A stretch of DNA of 64,000 bases from Anaerosacchariphilus hominis (GTDB lineage Bacteria; Bacillota; Clostridia; Lachnospirales; Lachnospiraceae), in contig NZ_JACOOR010000006.1 in the NCBI RefSeq assembly GCF_014290175.1, positions 62,001-126,000 on the forward strand, in the 5' to 3' direction. Below are positions 26,153 to 35,326 of this stretch, piece by piece (the first letter of the stretch is position 1; the number at the start of each line of letters is the position of its first letter). The position numbers and the translations under genes are program-made. A model generated the notes under the pieces. It did not search any database and had not been told where the DNA came from. It was given only the letters and a program-made list of their open reading frames with translations.

Positions 26153-27073
26153 TCAGTCCTCCCATCCGTTCCAGTAAGCCCGGTTCATGGTAAAACGGAG
26201 TACCAGTCCCCGAGGCAGCTTCCGGTAGTTCTGACCCAGCTTGTAGCCCAGGTACTTCCACCCGCTCTGCCATATCAGTCCCGGAATCAGCCAGGGTTTC
26301 CGAATTTCCAGACAGTGGGCCGCCGTCTTTTTCACCAGGCGGATACCCTCCCCCTCGGAACGGATCCCTGCGAAGATCTCCGGATGGTCCACCTGTGAGA
26401 CCGCCAGATCAAAGTTTCGGTGGAACTGCTGCAGCCCACTGTAGTTATGGGAATGGTAAACCCTTGCCTCCGCTACGTAGGCGATGGCATAGCCGCTTTT
26501 AATCAGGCCTCCCGCATAGATCATATCTTCGTTGAAAATGGTCCGTTTCACAAAGCCTCCCTGCTTCACATAGGTGACCCGCTCATACATGGCGCACACA
26601 TCGGAGCAGAAAAAGGTCTTGATCCCCAGAGTCTCCAGATCTGCCTCTGTCTTCACCCGGCTCTCCTCCGGGTAATTAAAGCTTCTGGTATATCGCTCTG
26701 TCTCCCGGCAGTCCGCCTTGGGAAGCTGCCTTGCGTAAGCCGCCTTAACCGTCGGATCCCGGAAAGCCGCCGCCAGATGCTCCACCAGGTACGCGTCCGC
26801 CGGAAGGGCGTCCTGGGTCAGGAACAGCAGATAGTCCCCGTCAGAGAGCCCCGCTCCCCAATCCCTGGTTCCGCCGTGATCAAAGTCTGCCTGTTCCAGG
26901 TTGACGACCTCCGCCCCGGGAAAAGGAGCCGCCAGGGCTTCCACATCCACCTCCGTACGGGTATTCATCAGCAGAATCCGATTCACCGGTAGAGTCTGGT
27001 GCGAAAGCCGCTCCAACAGCTCACAGAATTCTTTTCCAGGCCGGTATACCGGAATAATCACATCTATTTTCAT
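26153..27073 (-). CDS. GT2 glycosyltransferase, rhamnosyltransferase-like
   Basis: 306 aa. The GT-A fold opens with IDVIIPVYRPGKEFCELLE, and the metal/nucleotide block is YLLFLTQDALPAD; the TQDA form is typical of rhamnosyltransferases of the RfbN/WbbL type. The acceptor-side acidic motif is FNEDMIYAGGLIKSGY. No membrane segment. dTDP-rhamnose as donor would fit the rfbABC genes at 55-57 kb, but this is inferred. It lies downstream of a terminator and is followed directly by hflX. Confidence 0.85.
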   Translation of the reverse strand: MKIDVIIPVYRPGKEFCELLERLSHQTLPVNRILLMNTRTEVDVEALAAPFPGAEVVNLEQADFDHGGTRDWGAGLSDGDYLLFLTQDALPADAYLVEHLAAAFRDPTVKAAYARQLPKADCRETERYTRSFNYPEESRVKTEADLETLGIKTFFCSDVCAMYERVTYVKQGGFVKRTIFNEDMIYAGGLIKSGYAIAYVAEARVYHSHNYSGLQQFHRNFDLAVSQVDHPEIFAGIRSEGEGIRLVKKTAAHCLEIRKPWLIPGLIWQSGWKYLGYKLGQNYRKLPRGLVLRFTMNRAYWNGWED

Positions 27074-27092
27074 CGTCTCTTTCCCCTATCTG

Positions 27093-27127
27093 AAAAATGG
27101 ACGAGGCAGTATTGCTACCCCGTCCAT
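27093..27127 (-). terminator. Terminator of the CotH/LCP operon
   Basis: ATGGACG (27121-27127 side) pairs with CGTCCAT (27097-27103 side) with further G-C and G.T pairs, followed by five T on the minus strand. It lies 40 bp after the LCP gene stop. Confidence 0.85.
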
Positions 27128-27166
27128 ACACTTCTGTCTTTTTACGCAGTCATTGCGTCTTTCTCT

Positions 27167-28384
27167 TTACTGGCTGCTTCCACCGGAAGATACCTGGGAA
27201 GTCACACCGGTGTCACTTACGATCTTCTCGCTGATCTTGATGACCGTGGGTGACGGATAATAATCCTCTTCCCCGAACAGGAACTTATGCAGCTCCTTTA
27301 CATTGGCCTCCAGATCTGCCGGAATCACCATATCCTGCTTGTTGATTTTCTTGTTCTCCAGATAGGTGGGGAAGCCGCCGCTTTCGCCCAGCTCGTAGGA
27401 CATCATGCCGGCTGCCATTCCGATCATGGTGGTCTTCGGAATATTGGTGGATACCAGCGGGAATACCTCGTCTACGATCTTATTAATGGTACCCAGTCCC
27501 GCGCCCTTGGCCTTCTCTACGATCTTGCTGATGACCGTTCTCTGGCGCTCGGTACGCTTGAAGTCGCTTCCGGCCGTATAACGGATCCGGCAATAGGCCG
27601 TAGCCTGCAGGCCGTCCAGGGTCTGAAGACCCGGTCCCTCCAAGAAGGGACTGTAATGATCCAGATAATCCTCGGAAATCTCCGTGGTCTCGTACATGTA
27701 GGCGTTTACATACTCCCACTCATCGTCCTGCACATCGATGTCGATGCCGCCCAGAGCGTCGATGGTCTTGATCAGGGCCACGAAGTCCACGCTCACATAG
27801 TACTGGATATTCAGATCCAGGTTTGTGTTCAGCATTTCCATGGCCTGCTTGGGTCCTCCGCTCTTATAGGCCGCGTTACATTTGCCATAAGTGTCATCCG
27901 CCCGGTTCAGATAACTGTCACGGTATACGGACATGAGCTTGACCTCTTTGGTCTCGTTATTGATACTGGCGATGATCATGGTGTCGCTTCGGTTGCCTGC
28001 GCCCAGATCTCCGATGGTACGGGTGTCGATGCCGAACAGGGCGACATTCGTATAGCCCTTCAGAAGCTTGGCCGTATCCTCGTCTATATCCTCATTCATA
28101 TCCACGTCGCCCACGTCCTCGCTCTGGAGCTTATCCATCTTTCCCAGAGCCCAAACGCCTGCGCCCAGAATCACAATCAGGAAAAACTCTGCGATGAGCA
28201 TGCCGATAAGCCGTTTTTTCCGACGCGCCCGCTTTTTCTTCCGGGAGTTTTTATGTCCGCCGTGATGCTCGTAATTCCTCTGCTCCCGGTAATCTGCCTG
28301 GGAACGATGGGTAGAGCTGTGAGACCGTCTCCGGTGATCCGGCGTCCTGCCTCCTGTATTTCTGCTTCTTGAATTGGTTGTCAT
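27167..28384 (-). CDS. LytR-CpsA-Psr (LCP) family ligase
   Basis: 405 aa from ATG 28384 (AAAGGG upstream). A strongly basic cytoplasmic N-terminus (about 1-60), one membrane helix (LIGMLIAEFFLIVILGAGVW, about 60-80) and an external LCP domain. Core residues are in FGIDTRT, RSDTMIIASINN and VKLMSVYRDSYLNR, which bind the polyprenyl pyrophosphate of the donor. LCP enzymes attach teichoic acids or capsular polymers to peptidoglycan. Being last in this operon, it probably ligates the polymer made by the genes upstream. Confidence 0.93.
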   Translation of the reverse strand: MTTNSRSRNTGGRTPDHRRRSHSSTHRSQADYREQRNYEHHGGHKNSRKKKRARRKKRLIGMLIAEFFLIVILGAGVWALGKMDKLQSEDVGDVDMNEDIDEDTAKLLKGYTNVALFGIDTRTIGDLGAGNRSDTMIIASINNETKEVKLMSVYRDSYLNRADDTYGKCNAAYKSGGPKQAMEMLNTNLDLNIQYYVSVDFVALIKTIDALGGIDIDVQDDEWEYVNAYMYETTEISEDYLDHYSPFLEGPGLQTLDGLQATAYCRIRYTAGSDFKRTERQRTVISKIVEKAKGAGLGTINKIVDEVFPLVSTNIPKTTMIGMAAGMMSYELGESGGFPTYLENKKINKQDMVIPADLEANVKELHKFLFGEEDYYPSPTVIKISEKIVSDTGVTSQVSSGGSSQ

Positions 28385-28409
28385 AATCTGCCCTTTCTGT
28401 TTTCCGCAT

Positions 28410-29831
28410 TTAATAGGCATTCTTATTGATGAAGCCCTTGAAAATTGTCAGAAATAAGATTTTTATATCAAACCCCAGCGTCCAGTTCTCGATATAATAT
28501 AAATCATATTCAATCCGCTTCCGGATGGAGGTATTGCCACGATAGCCGTTGATCTGGGCCCATCCTGTCATACCCGGACGCACCTGGTGTTTAATCATAT
28601 AACGCGGAATCTCTTCCCGGAACTTCTCCACAAAGAAGGGCCGCTCCGGTCTGGGACCCACCAGACTCATGTCGCCTTTCAGAATATTGAAGAGCTGGGG
28701 CAGCTCGTCAATGCTTGTTTTTCGGATGATCTTACCCACTTTGGTAACGCGGGGATCATTGGGTACGGTCCATGCGCCCCGCTCCTTCTTGGGAGACTGG
28801 ACATCCATGGAACGGAATTTGTACATTTTAAATGTATGGTTATGCAGTCCCACCCGCTCCTGGGCGTAGATCAGTGGCCCCGGTGAAGTCAGCTTGATGG
28901 CGACGGCCGTAATCAGCATAATCGGCGAAAACAGAATCATCGCGCAGACGCTGCCCACCAGATCCATGCTCCGCTTCATAAAGGCATTGAAGGTATTCGT
29001 CAGAGGCACATGGCGGATATTGACCACCGGAAGGCCCATCAGATCCTCTGTGTAGGGACGGGTGGGGATGATGTTATTGTAATCCGGAATGAACTTCGTA
29101 TGCACGCCTGATTTTTCACAGACCGCCACGATATGCTCCAGTTTGGAATATTCGCTTAAACCCAGGGTAATGGCGATCTCATCGGGTTTGACTGTCTCCA
29201 GTGTCTCCTCGATCTCCTCTGTACGTCCGAATACCTGCACGCCCCGGTACTTCATGCCCTGCTCCACATTGTCGTCCAGAATACCCATGATCTCATAACC
29301 CCATTCCGGATTGGCCTTGATGCGGTCGATATACTCCTCCGCCGCCCGGCTGTATCCCACCAGAATCATGTGCTTCTGATTAAAGCCTTTTTTCCGCAGC
29401 TGGTGAAGCACCAGACGGATGGAATTGCGGGCCATGGCCTCCAGTATGATATTGATCCCATAGAAATAGAACAGCATGGGACGGGAAAAGTTTGTCGTGA
29501 ACTCCGTATTCCAGCGCAGCAAAAACATGGCCATCATAAAGAGGCCCAGACCCAGAGTATTGGCCTGTACGATCTTCTCCAGCTCCACCCGCTTTCTTCG
29601 CACGCTCTTGGTGGTATACATGCCAAAGGCCGCGTAGAGTAGCAGATATCCCGGTACCAATGCAATCAGTATCAGCATATAATCCTTGAATACAAAGCCG
29701 GATATATGATGCAATATTTTAAACTGAATCACCCATGCCAGCAGATAGGCCGTCGCGATCACGAAGGCATCTACCAGCACATGCAGCCGGTTAAAATGCT
29801 GCTGATTGTCTTTAATCACTCTCTCACCCAA
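28410..29831 (-). CDS. Polyprenyl-phosphate sugar-1-phosphate transferase
   Basis: 473 aa, the WbaP/WcaJ/CpsE type that starts polymer synthesis by moving hexose-1-phosphate to undecaprenyl phosphate. Four N-terminal helices (about 10-120), a CoA-binding-like central domain (MILVGYSRAAEEYIDRIK), a further helix near 285 and the catalytic domain with ERVGLHNHTFKMYKFRSM and LPQLFNILKGDMSLVGPRPE. The start is TTG at 29831 overlapping the previous gene by 8 bp, or GTG at 29819; both lack a perfect ribosome site. The sugar is not predictable with certainty. Confidence 0.93.
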   Translation of the reverse strand: MGERVIKDNQQHFNRLHVLVDAFVIATAYLLAWVIQFKILHHISGFVFKDYMLILIALVPGYLLLYAAFGMYTTKSVRRKRVELEKIVQANTLGLGLFMMAMFLLRWNTEFTTNFSRPMLFYFYGINIILEAMARNSIRLVLHQLRKKGFNQKHMILVGYSRAAEEYIDRIKANPEWGYEIMGILDDNVEQGMKYRGVQVFGRTEEIEETLETVKPDEIAITLGLSEYSKLEHIVAVCEKSGVHTKFIPDYNNIIPTRPYTEDLMGLPVVNIRHVPLTNTFNAFMKRSMDLVGSVCAMILFSPIMLITAVAIKLTSPGPLIYAQERVGLHNHTFKMYKFRSMDVQSPKKERGAWTVPNDPRVTKVGKIIRKTSIDELPQLFNILKGDMSLVGPRPERPFFVEKFREEIPRYMIKHQVRPGMTGWAQINGYRGNTSIRKRIEYDLYYIENWTLGFDIKILFLTIFKGFINKNAY

Positions 29832-30798
29832 ATCTCTTTCCGATATTTTTCCATAATTCCAGCTGAATCTTCATGCAGGCAGGAAGCTGGTTCCAGGTAA
29901 AGGGCACCTTTTTCTCTTTTTCACAGGTGTGAAGTCCCTCCCGGATTCCCCGGGCGTAGATGCTGCCTAGTCCCTTTTTCAGGAAAAATACATATTTTGC
30001 CGCGAATCCAACTGCCAGAAAAGGCAGGTTCAGGATCAGCTGAAGCAGCGGCATATTTTTATAAATCAGCCATATATTATTGCGGGAGCTTAAACGAACC
30101 TTGAACTCGTTATACCTGGAACCACTGGTTCCGCTCCCCGCATGATACACTTTTGCTTTCGGTTCATAACGGTTGGTCCAGCCGGCCCTTCTGGCCCGCC
30201 AACCCAGGTCGATATCCTCCAGGTACGCGAAATGAGCCTCGTCAAAATATCCTATCTTGTCCAATACTTCCTTCCGGTAGATGGCAGCTCCGGCACAGGC
30301 CGCGAAGACCTCATCCGGCTCTTCATAAAGCTCTGAGGAACGATCCTTTCCTCTGGCAAAAGCCCATCCCAGGGCACAGTACAGATTTCCCGCGTCGTCC
30401 AGCTTTGACGGTTCGTGAAGCTGAATCAGCTTCGCCTGGGCCGAAAAGGCCTCCGGATGCTGTTCCAGGCAGTCTGCCAGCGCATCGGCAAAGCCCGGCT
30501 GCACCTCTGTATCGTTGTTCAGCAGAATCACATAGGGCCGGGATGCTGCCCGGATTCCCTCGTTCACCGCCCGCGGAAAGCCGTAATTTTCTCCAAGGGG
30601 AAGTACTTTCACTCCCGGAAACTGTTCTTTCGGAAACTGCTTTTCCGTGAACTCCCGGCTTCCGTCGGTGGAACCATTATCCACCACCAGAATCTCCGCC
30701 TCCGGAGCGTCTGCCAGCACCGCCCGCAGACAGGCTTCCATAAAAGCCATCCCATTATAATTCGGTATTACGATGGATACCTTACTGTCTGCTCTCAT
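29824..30798 (-). CDS. GT2 glycosyltransferase
   Basis: 324 aa. The N-terminus VSIVIPNYNGMAFMEACLRA and VDNGSTDGS bind nucleotide; VILLNNDTEVQPGF carries the metal-binding acidic pair, and the catalytic-base region is FAYLEDIDLGWRARRAG. A hydrophobic stretch near 255-275 probably gives membrane association. This WcaE/rhamnosyltransferase-like subclass extends lipid-linked oligosaccharides. It overlaps the genes on both sides. Confidence 0.9.
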   Translation of the reverse strand: MRADSKVSIVIPNYNGMAFMEACLRAVLADAPEAEILVVDNGSTDGSREFTEKQFPKEQFPGVKVLPLGENYGFPRAVNEGIRAASRPYVILLNNDTEVQPGFADALADCLEQHPEAFSAQAKLIQLHEPSKLDDAGNLYCALGWAFARGKDRSSELYEEPDEVFAACAGAAIYRKEVLDKIGYFDEAHFAYLEDIDLGWRARRAGWTNRYEPKAKVYHAGSGTSGSRYNEFKVRLSSRNNIWLIYKNMPLLQLILNLPFLAVGFAAKYVFFLKKGLGSIYARGIREGLHTCEKEKKVPFTWNQLPACMKIQLELWKNIGKRFG

Positions 30799-32233
30799 AC
30801 ATCACCGCCCAGGGTTCATAGTAAATGGCGTAGCCGTCCTTCTGAAGCTGTGTCCACAGCTTTTCCGCTGTCTGATCCGGATACTGTTTCAAAAGCTCTG
30901 TCCGAATCAGATAGCAGTCTGTGGGATACTCCAGCTCCTGCTGCAGCACAGCCCTGTGAAAATATCCGGTATAGCCCTTCTTCAGACCCTTCATGCCCTC
31001 CGAAAAGGGATCCCGGACCCCTTTCATCCGGATATCCGAACGCAGTTCTCCATCCTCCCCGTAGACCCGGGCGCAGGCCAGGCCTGTCTCCGGTCTGTCA
31101 CAGCAGGCTTTCAGCACTTTCCAGAAATCCTGATTTACCTTTGCATTTTGAACACGCGTAAAAAGCACATAATCATTATCCCCCGAAATTGTTACGGAAT
31201 TATTACATGCCTTATCATAATATACAACCTTTACGCCGGTTTGTCCATCGAATTTTTTTAAAGATTTTATGAAGATTTCCGGATCTCCGGGATAATTAAC
31301 CCGATAAAAACCGAAATTTTCCGTATCCAGCAGGGTTCCTGTTCTTCCCGTCCGCTCCAGATGGGCCGCTACCGCCCGCTTTCCGGCCTCGTAGGCATAG
31401 AGCTTGCTCTCCGGGTTCGACGCAGTGGAAGCCTGGTGGCAGCGCCAGGAATAAAGCACCTTCGGCAGGTGAAGGACTTCCTTCGCCTCTTCCGTACACC
31501 GGAAGATAAAGTCGTGATCCTGGGCTCCGTCGAACTCTGCCCGGAAGCCGCCCACCTTCCGGGCAATCTCCGTTTTTACCACAAAGAAATGACAGATATA
31601 ATTATTACTTCGCAGGTACTCCTGATTGTAATCGGGCTTGAAATGGGGCTGGAAATGATGGCTCAGATCCATGTTCGCCTTATCCTCGTCCGTGTACAGG
31701 GCCTCGGCCCCTCCCTGAAGGGCCGTTACGATCTCAAAAAGGGCCCCCGGTAATAACAGATCGTCATGATCCAACAGGCCCACATAATCACCTGACGCCA
31801 GTGCCAGCGCCTCATTTGTATTCTCTGAGATTCCCAGATTCCGTTCCAGTCTCCGGTATTTCACCCGGCTGTCCCCGGCCGCGTACTCCTCCATGACCTT
31901 CTGCACGTTGTCCGTGGGACTTCCATCCGCCACACAGAGCTCCAGGTTCCCGTAGCTCTGCTTCAGTACGGACTCTGCCATCTCCCGCAGGAAGATCTCA
32001 GGCGTCTCATAAGCCGGAACCAGAATACTGATACAGGGAGCATAAGGAAAGGTCACGCCTTTCTGCTTCTCTGTCTCAATCATATCCGGCAGTTGTTTTC
32101 GAAGCCAGCCGTCGTATCCCGCTTCTGCCTCATTTCTGTTCTTCCGTTCCATGACCTTACGGTAAAGCCCGACGGCCCCGTGCCTGCGGATATACCGCAG
32201 GCCGCGGCCGCCCAGCTGTATCAGACTACCCAT
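30782..32233 (-). CDS. GT2 glycosyltransferase with degenerate second domain
   Basis: 483 aa. The first domain (about 60-300) is intact: ISILVPAYETPEIFLREMAE, DGSPTDN, DYVGLLDHDDLLLPGAL, and QDHDFIFRC as catalytic region. The rest (about 320-483) aligns by eye with the second GT2 domain of the 659-aa protein at 50579-52558 (NDYVLF against GKYVLL, then GYTGYF against GYMGRL, and CYLIRTELL against ACLLVSRAQ). It has lost the nucleotide and DxD-type motifs (NNDM replaced by RVQN). It therefore looks like a one-active-site derivative of a two-domain transferase. Confidence 0.85.
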   Translation of the reverse strand: MGSLIQLGGRGLRYIRRHGAVGLYRKVMERKNRNEAEAGYDGWLRKQLPDMIETEKQKGVTFPYAPCISILVPAYETPEIFLREMAESVLKQSYGNLELCVADGSPTDNVQKVMEEYAAGDSRVKYRRLERNLGISENTNEALALASGDYVGLLDHDDLLLPGALFEIVTALQGGAEALYTDEDKANMDLSHHFQPHFKPDYNQEYLRSNNYICHFFVVKTEIARKVGGFRAEFDGAQDHDFIFRCTEEAKEVLHLPKVLYSWRCHQASTASNPESKLYAYEAGKRAVAAHLERTGRTGTLLDTENFGFYRVNYPGDPEIFIKSLKKFDGQTGVKVVYYDKACNNSVTISGDNDYVLFTRVQNAKVNQDFWKVLKACCDRPETGLACARVYGEDGELRSDIRMKGVRDPFSEGMKGLKKGYTGYFHRAVLQQELEYPTDCYLIRTELLKQYPDQTAEKLWTQLQKDGYAIYYEPWAVMYESRQ

Positions 32234-32237
32234 AGGC

Positions 32238-32912
32238 CTAGAAGGTCACTTCGCCATCATGGGCAATGAGGGATGCCGACTGTACCTGCTCCACAGCGGA
32301 TACCTCTTTCACAAAGGCGCTTTCCTCTTTTACCTTGACCTCTACCACCATATCCATGCCATTGCCCATCAGGTTTCTGGACTTCACCTTAAAGAAACGG
32401 CTGTACTTCTTTACGATATCCAGAATCTGCGCTTCCTTATCGGAATCGGACAGGCTGACCACCAGCATCATGGGCGCCCGGGAAGCCGGAATATTCTCCA
32501 GTACCAGAATCAGTACGGTTACCACCAGGCAGGTCAGCAGAGCCACCTCATAAAGTCCCGCGCCGCAGATAATACCGACACTGATGGACCAGAACAGGAA
32601 CACCAGATCCATCGGATCCTTGATGGCCGTACGGAAACGCACAATAGACAGGGCGCCGACCATACCAAGGGAAATCACCAGGTTGGACTGCATGGCCAGA
32701 ATAATCGCTGCCGTGATCACGGACAAAGCTGCCAGAGATACGTTAAATCCCTTGGAATAAAATGATTTTCTCGTCACCAGACGGTAAATCAGGAATACAT
32801 AGCAGGCCAGCGCACAGGTTACCAGAAAGGTAGCCATGATGCGGCCCGCGGAAATGTCCATGCTGGTGAACCCTTCCAAAAACGACTTTTTAAATACATC
32901 CTTAAATCCCAT
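32238..32912 (-). CDS. DUF4956 membrane protein
   Basis: 224 aa. About four membrane helices in the first 150 residues; the motif MVGALSIVRFRTAIKDPMDLVF (quoted as SLGMVGALSIVRFRTAIKDP) is the DUF4956 hallmark, and a soluble alpha/beta tail follows. The family is found beside VTC-domain proteins, as here, and is thought to assist polyphosphate or surface-polymer synthesis; this is a genomic association, not a proven function. GGAGG lies 10 bases before the ATG. Confidence 0.88.
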   Translation of the reverse strand: MGFKDVFKKSFLEGFTSMDISAGRIMATFLVTCALACYVFLIYRLVTRKSFYSKGFNVSLAALSVITAAIILAMQSNLVISLGMVGALSIVRFRTAIKDPMDLVFLFWSISVGIICGAGLYEVALLTCLVVTVLILVLENIPASRAPMMLVVSLSDSDKEAQILDIVKKYSRFFKVKSRNLMGNGMDMVVEVKVKEESAFVKEVSAVEQVQSASLIAHDGEVTF

Positions 32913-32930
32913 TTTTCATTTTCCTCCATC

Positions 32931-32965
32931 TGTAAATTGATTTGTAAATTGAACGGTAACGTTCA
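32931..32965. repeat. Direct and inverted repeats in the DUF4956 leader
   Basis: TGTAAATTGA occurs at 32931-32940 and 32943-32952, 12 bp apart. The second copy runs into TGAACG-GTAA-CGTTCA (32950-32965), a perfect 6-bp dyad. This 79-bp space is the largest gap in the operon and may be an internal regulatory site. Confidence 0.4.
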
Positions 32966-32991
32966 TGGTCTTTTCTTAAATGAAGATTTAT

Positions 32992-33687
32992 TTATGCGAG
33001 TATTCCCTTCAGGGAATATCTTCTACAGAGATAATACTTGGAAAAAGCCGTCTGATGAAGCTTTTCCAGCTGCAGGTTCCGGTAGATATAGTCCGGAAGG
33101 TACTCGTCGTACTTCACCTCCAGAATATGCCGTCCCGCCTCCATGACCGGTCTTCCCGGCACCTCCGGCTCAAAAAACATGGTACAGTAATCCGAGGACC
33201 GGATATTCATATCCAGGGTGATACGGGTATTACCCAGGGGATCCACAAAGGGTACGCGCTCGTACTCCACGATGACCTTCGGCTTCAGAAGCCGGGTACG
33301 CATCTGCAGGTTCAGCTTCTGCAGAATCGGCGGATAGCTGTTATCCACCGGCAGGGGCCGCCCCTTCATCAGCTGTTCACACTGCTCCCTGGTCAGCTTA
33401 CAGGACAGCTTCTGGGTCATACCGTGCTCCTTCCGCTTCAGCTCCAGGCTGATGCGGCCGGGGTCCCCATTATAGATACGGATACGGAACTTCTCTCTGG
33501 GATCTGTTCCGATCTCATTTTCATTGTAATAACTGTTATAGTAATCATCAAAATACAGGCTGCGGATCCGGTACTTTCCGTCCGGCCCCACATGACGATC
33601 CAGGGGAACCAGATTCCGAATCCGGTTTTCCAGAAGCGCCATCTGCGTGGCTGTCACCACATACTTTAATTCATGACGATAATCCAT
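32992..33687 (-). CDS. VTC-domain polyphosphate polymerase-like protein
   Basis: 231 aa, a single VTC domain. Polyphosphate polymerases of this family form a basic tunnel lined with Arg and Lys; here RHELKYVV at the N-terminus, KYRIRSLYFDD, KFRIRIYNGD, ISLELKRKEHG and VIVEYERVPF supply those strands. No membrane segment, so it would need a membrane partner, probably the adjacent DUF4956 protein. AAAGGTGA precedes the ATG. Substrate use is inferred from the family. Confidence 0.88.
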   Translation of the reverse strand: MDYRHELKYVVTATQMALLENRIRNLVPLDRHVGPDGKYRIRSLYFDDYYNSYYNENEIGTDPREKFRIRIYNGDPGRISLELKRKEHGMTQKLSCKLTREQCEQLMKGRPLPVDNSYPPILQKLNLQMRTRLLKPKVIVEYERVPFVDPLGNTRITLDMNIRSSDYCTMFFEPEVPGRPVMEAGRHILEVKYDEYLPDYIYRNLQLEKLHQTAFSKYYLCRRYSLKGILA

Positions 33688-33700
33688 GCTTCACCTTTCC

Positions 33701-35326
33701 TTACTCATATCCCAGTCCGAGATATTCTTCCAGATGTCCTTCAAAATAATAATCGAGAATGCCCATTCTGTAAAGAGCCATTCTCTGAAACAGCCCGTAA
33801 TCCTGACCGGTATTGCTCTCCGGCCAGCGCTCCTCATTCCGGGCCAGGGCTCCGCTGTCCCGGACCTGATGAATCAGACTGTCGATCTCCTCCGTCAGCT
33901 GCGCATCCGAAAAGACGCCTTCCCGCAGCGCTTTCCATCGTTCTGACACATAACTCACCGCGCCATCCACGTCAAGCTCCACCAAACGGTCGCCCAGGCT
34001 CCAGTTGATCCGTTCTGAATAGAGATTCGGCAGAAGCTTTATGGTCCAGACATTTCCGTCCGTGCCCTCGCTCAGGGCGTCTCCCCAGGTAATATCCATA
34101 TCCCAGGGGGCAAAGTAAAGCTTTTGTAAAGTTCCGGTGCTTTTTGCCACATAATACATGTTTTTGCCCCGATTGTCAATTCCCAACACCGCCTGGAGAT
34201 ACATCCAGATATCCAGGGCTCCCTCCGTATCCACCAGCTCCGACGCCTGTTCCCGGAAGGTTTCGTCGTCTGCCAGATCCCGAAGCTCCAGATAGCGAAG
34301 CAGCGGCTCCCAGGTGGACCGGTCCACCCTGTCGAATCTTCCCTTGAGCTTATAGCCGTTCAGGGTTTCACCGTATTCCGGCTGGTTCAGAAGCTCCTCG
34401 GTGGGCACATTCTGGGGCGTCACCGACTTGTAGGAGTGCTCTCCCTCCTTCAGATCCAGCTGCTTGGAATCCACCGGCTCTGCCAGCAGATACAGTCCCC
34501 AGTATTCGTGATTGAAAAATACCTCCGTGTAGACCATCCGGGTTCCGAAGTTCGCCTTGGGGAATTCCGTTTTTGAAGCTCCAAAGGAAGTCCACAGATC
34601 CGAACAGAGCTTATCCCGGATCTTGGAGGAATCGGTGTACATGGCGTTTAAGATCCACTCATCGTCCTTCCTGAGACCGAAGAGCGACTTCTTATCTGCC
34701 ACGATATTTCCCTCTTTATCCTGCTTTTTCAGGGTCAGCTTATATCCCTTTTTGGGATAGGTCCGGCTGGTATTGCCCCGGATATTGGCCTCCAGAATGC
34801 TAGATGAGGTCCAGTTTAGCTTGGTGCCGTTATCCCAGAAGTACACGCTTCCGCCGAATACTTCGGTCTCCGCCGTCTCCCCGGTCTCGATGGAGATCAC
34901 CGGAAGGCCCGTACACACCAGGCTGCAGATCTGGTATTCCTCTCCCCGGATCGCGTAAAACCGGAAAGCCCTGCCCTCAGCGATGGCCTCCTGCTTGGAA
35001 ACCGCCGCGAAGTCTTCTTCAAATAAAAGCTTCACCTCCGGCGAAAGACTGGTCAGGGCTCCGCTCTCCCATTCCCTGTCGTCCGGGTTCAGGGGCAGAT
35101 AAAAGGTAGAGGTCTCCCGATCATAGGGAAGCTGTTCCCCGGAAAAGGCCAGCTCCGTAAAAAAAGGAGTCTCCGCCTCCCTGTAATCCGCTTTTAGGGC
35201 CGCCACTTCCTGACCGTCCCCCACGGAAAACGAAACCGTTCTCCCAAACAGAGGCCGGACCAGCAGAAAGGCCGCCGTCTGCGCCAGCAATATAAAACTC
35301 AGTAAAAGAGCTGTCTGCTTTTTCAC
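33701..35326 (-). CDS. Exported CotH-family protein kinase (second copy)
   Basis: 541 aa. GTG start overlapping the previous CotH gene by 4 bp. A signal-anchor (residues 6-28) is followed by an external region of about 150 residues and the CotH kinase core: SRTYPKKGYKLTLKK (ATP Lys), SSKIRDKLCSDLW, GLYLLAEPVDSKQL, VLGIDNRGKNMYYV (Asp/Asn) and FAPWDMDITWG (metal DxD). CotH of Bacillus is an atypical secreted kinase that phosphorylates spore coat proteins. This copy is membrane-anchored in a polysaccharide operon, so a different substrate is likely. Confidence 0.88.
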   Translation of the reverse strand: MKKQTALLLSFILLAQTAAFLLVRPLFGRTVSFSVGDGQEVAALKADYREAETPFFTELAFSGEQLPYDRETSTFYLPLNPDDREWESGALTSLSPEVKLLFEEDFAAVSKQEAIAEGRAFRFYAIRGEEYQICSLVCTGLPVISIETGETAETEVFGGSVYFWDNGTKLNWTSSSILEANIRGNTSRTYPKKGYKLTLKKQDKEGNIVADKKSLFGLRKDDEWILNAMYTDSSKIRDKLCSDLWTSFGASKTEFPKANFGTRMVYTEVFFNHEYWGLYLLAEPVDSKQLDLKEGEHSYKSVTPQNVPTEELLNQPEYGETLNGYKLKGRFDRVDRSTWEPLLRYLELRDLADDETFREQASELVDTEGALDIWMYLQAVLGIDNRGKNMYYVAKSTGTLQKLYFAPWDMDITWGDALSEGTDGNVWTIKLLPNLYSERINWSLGDRLVELDVDGAVSYVSERWKALREGVFSDAQLTEEIDSLIHQVRDSGALARNEERWPESNTGQDYGLFQRMALYRMGILDYYFEGHLEEYLGLGYE

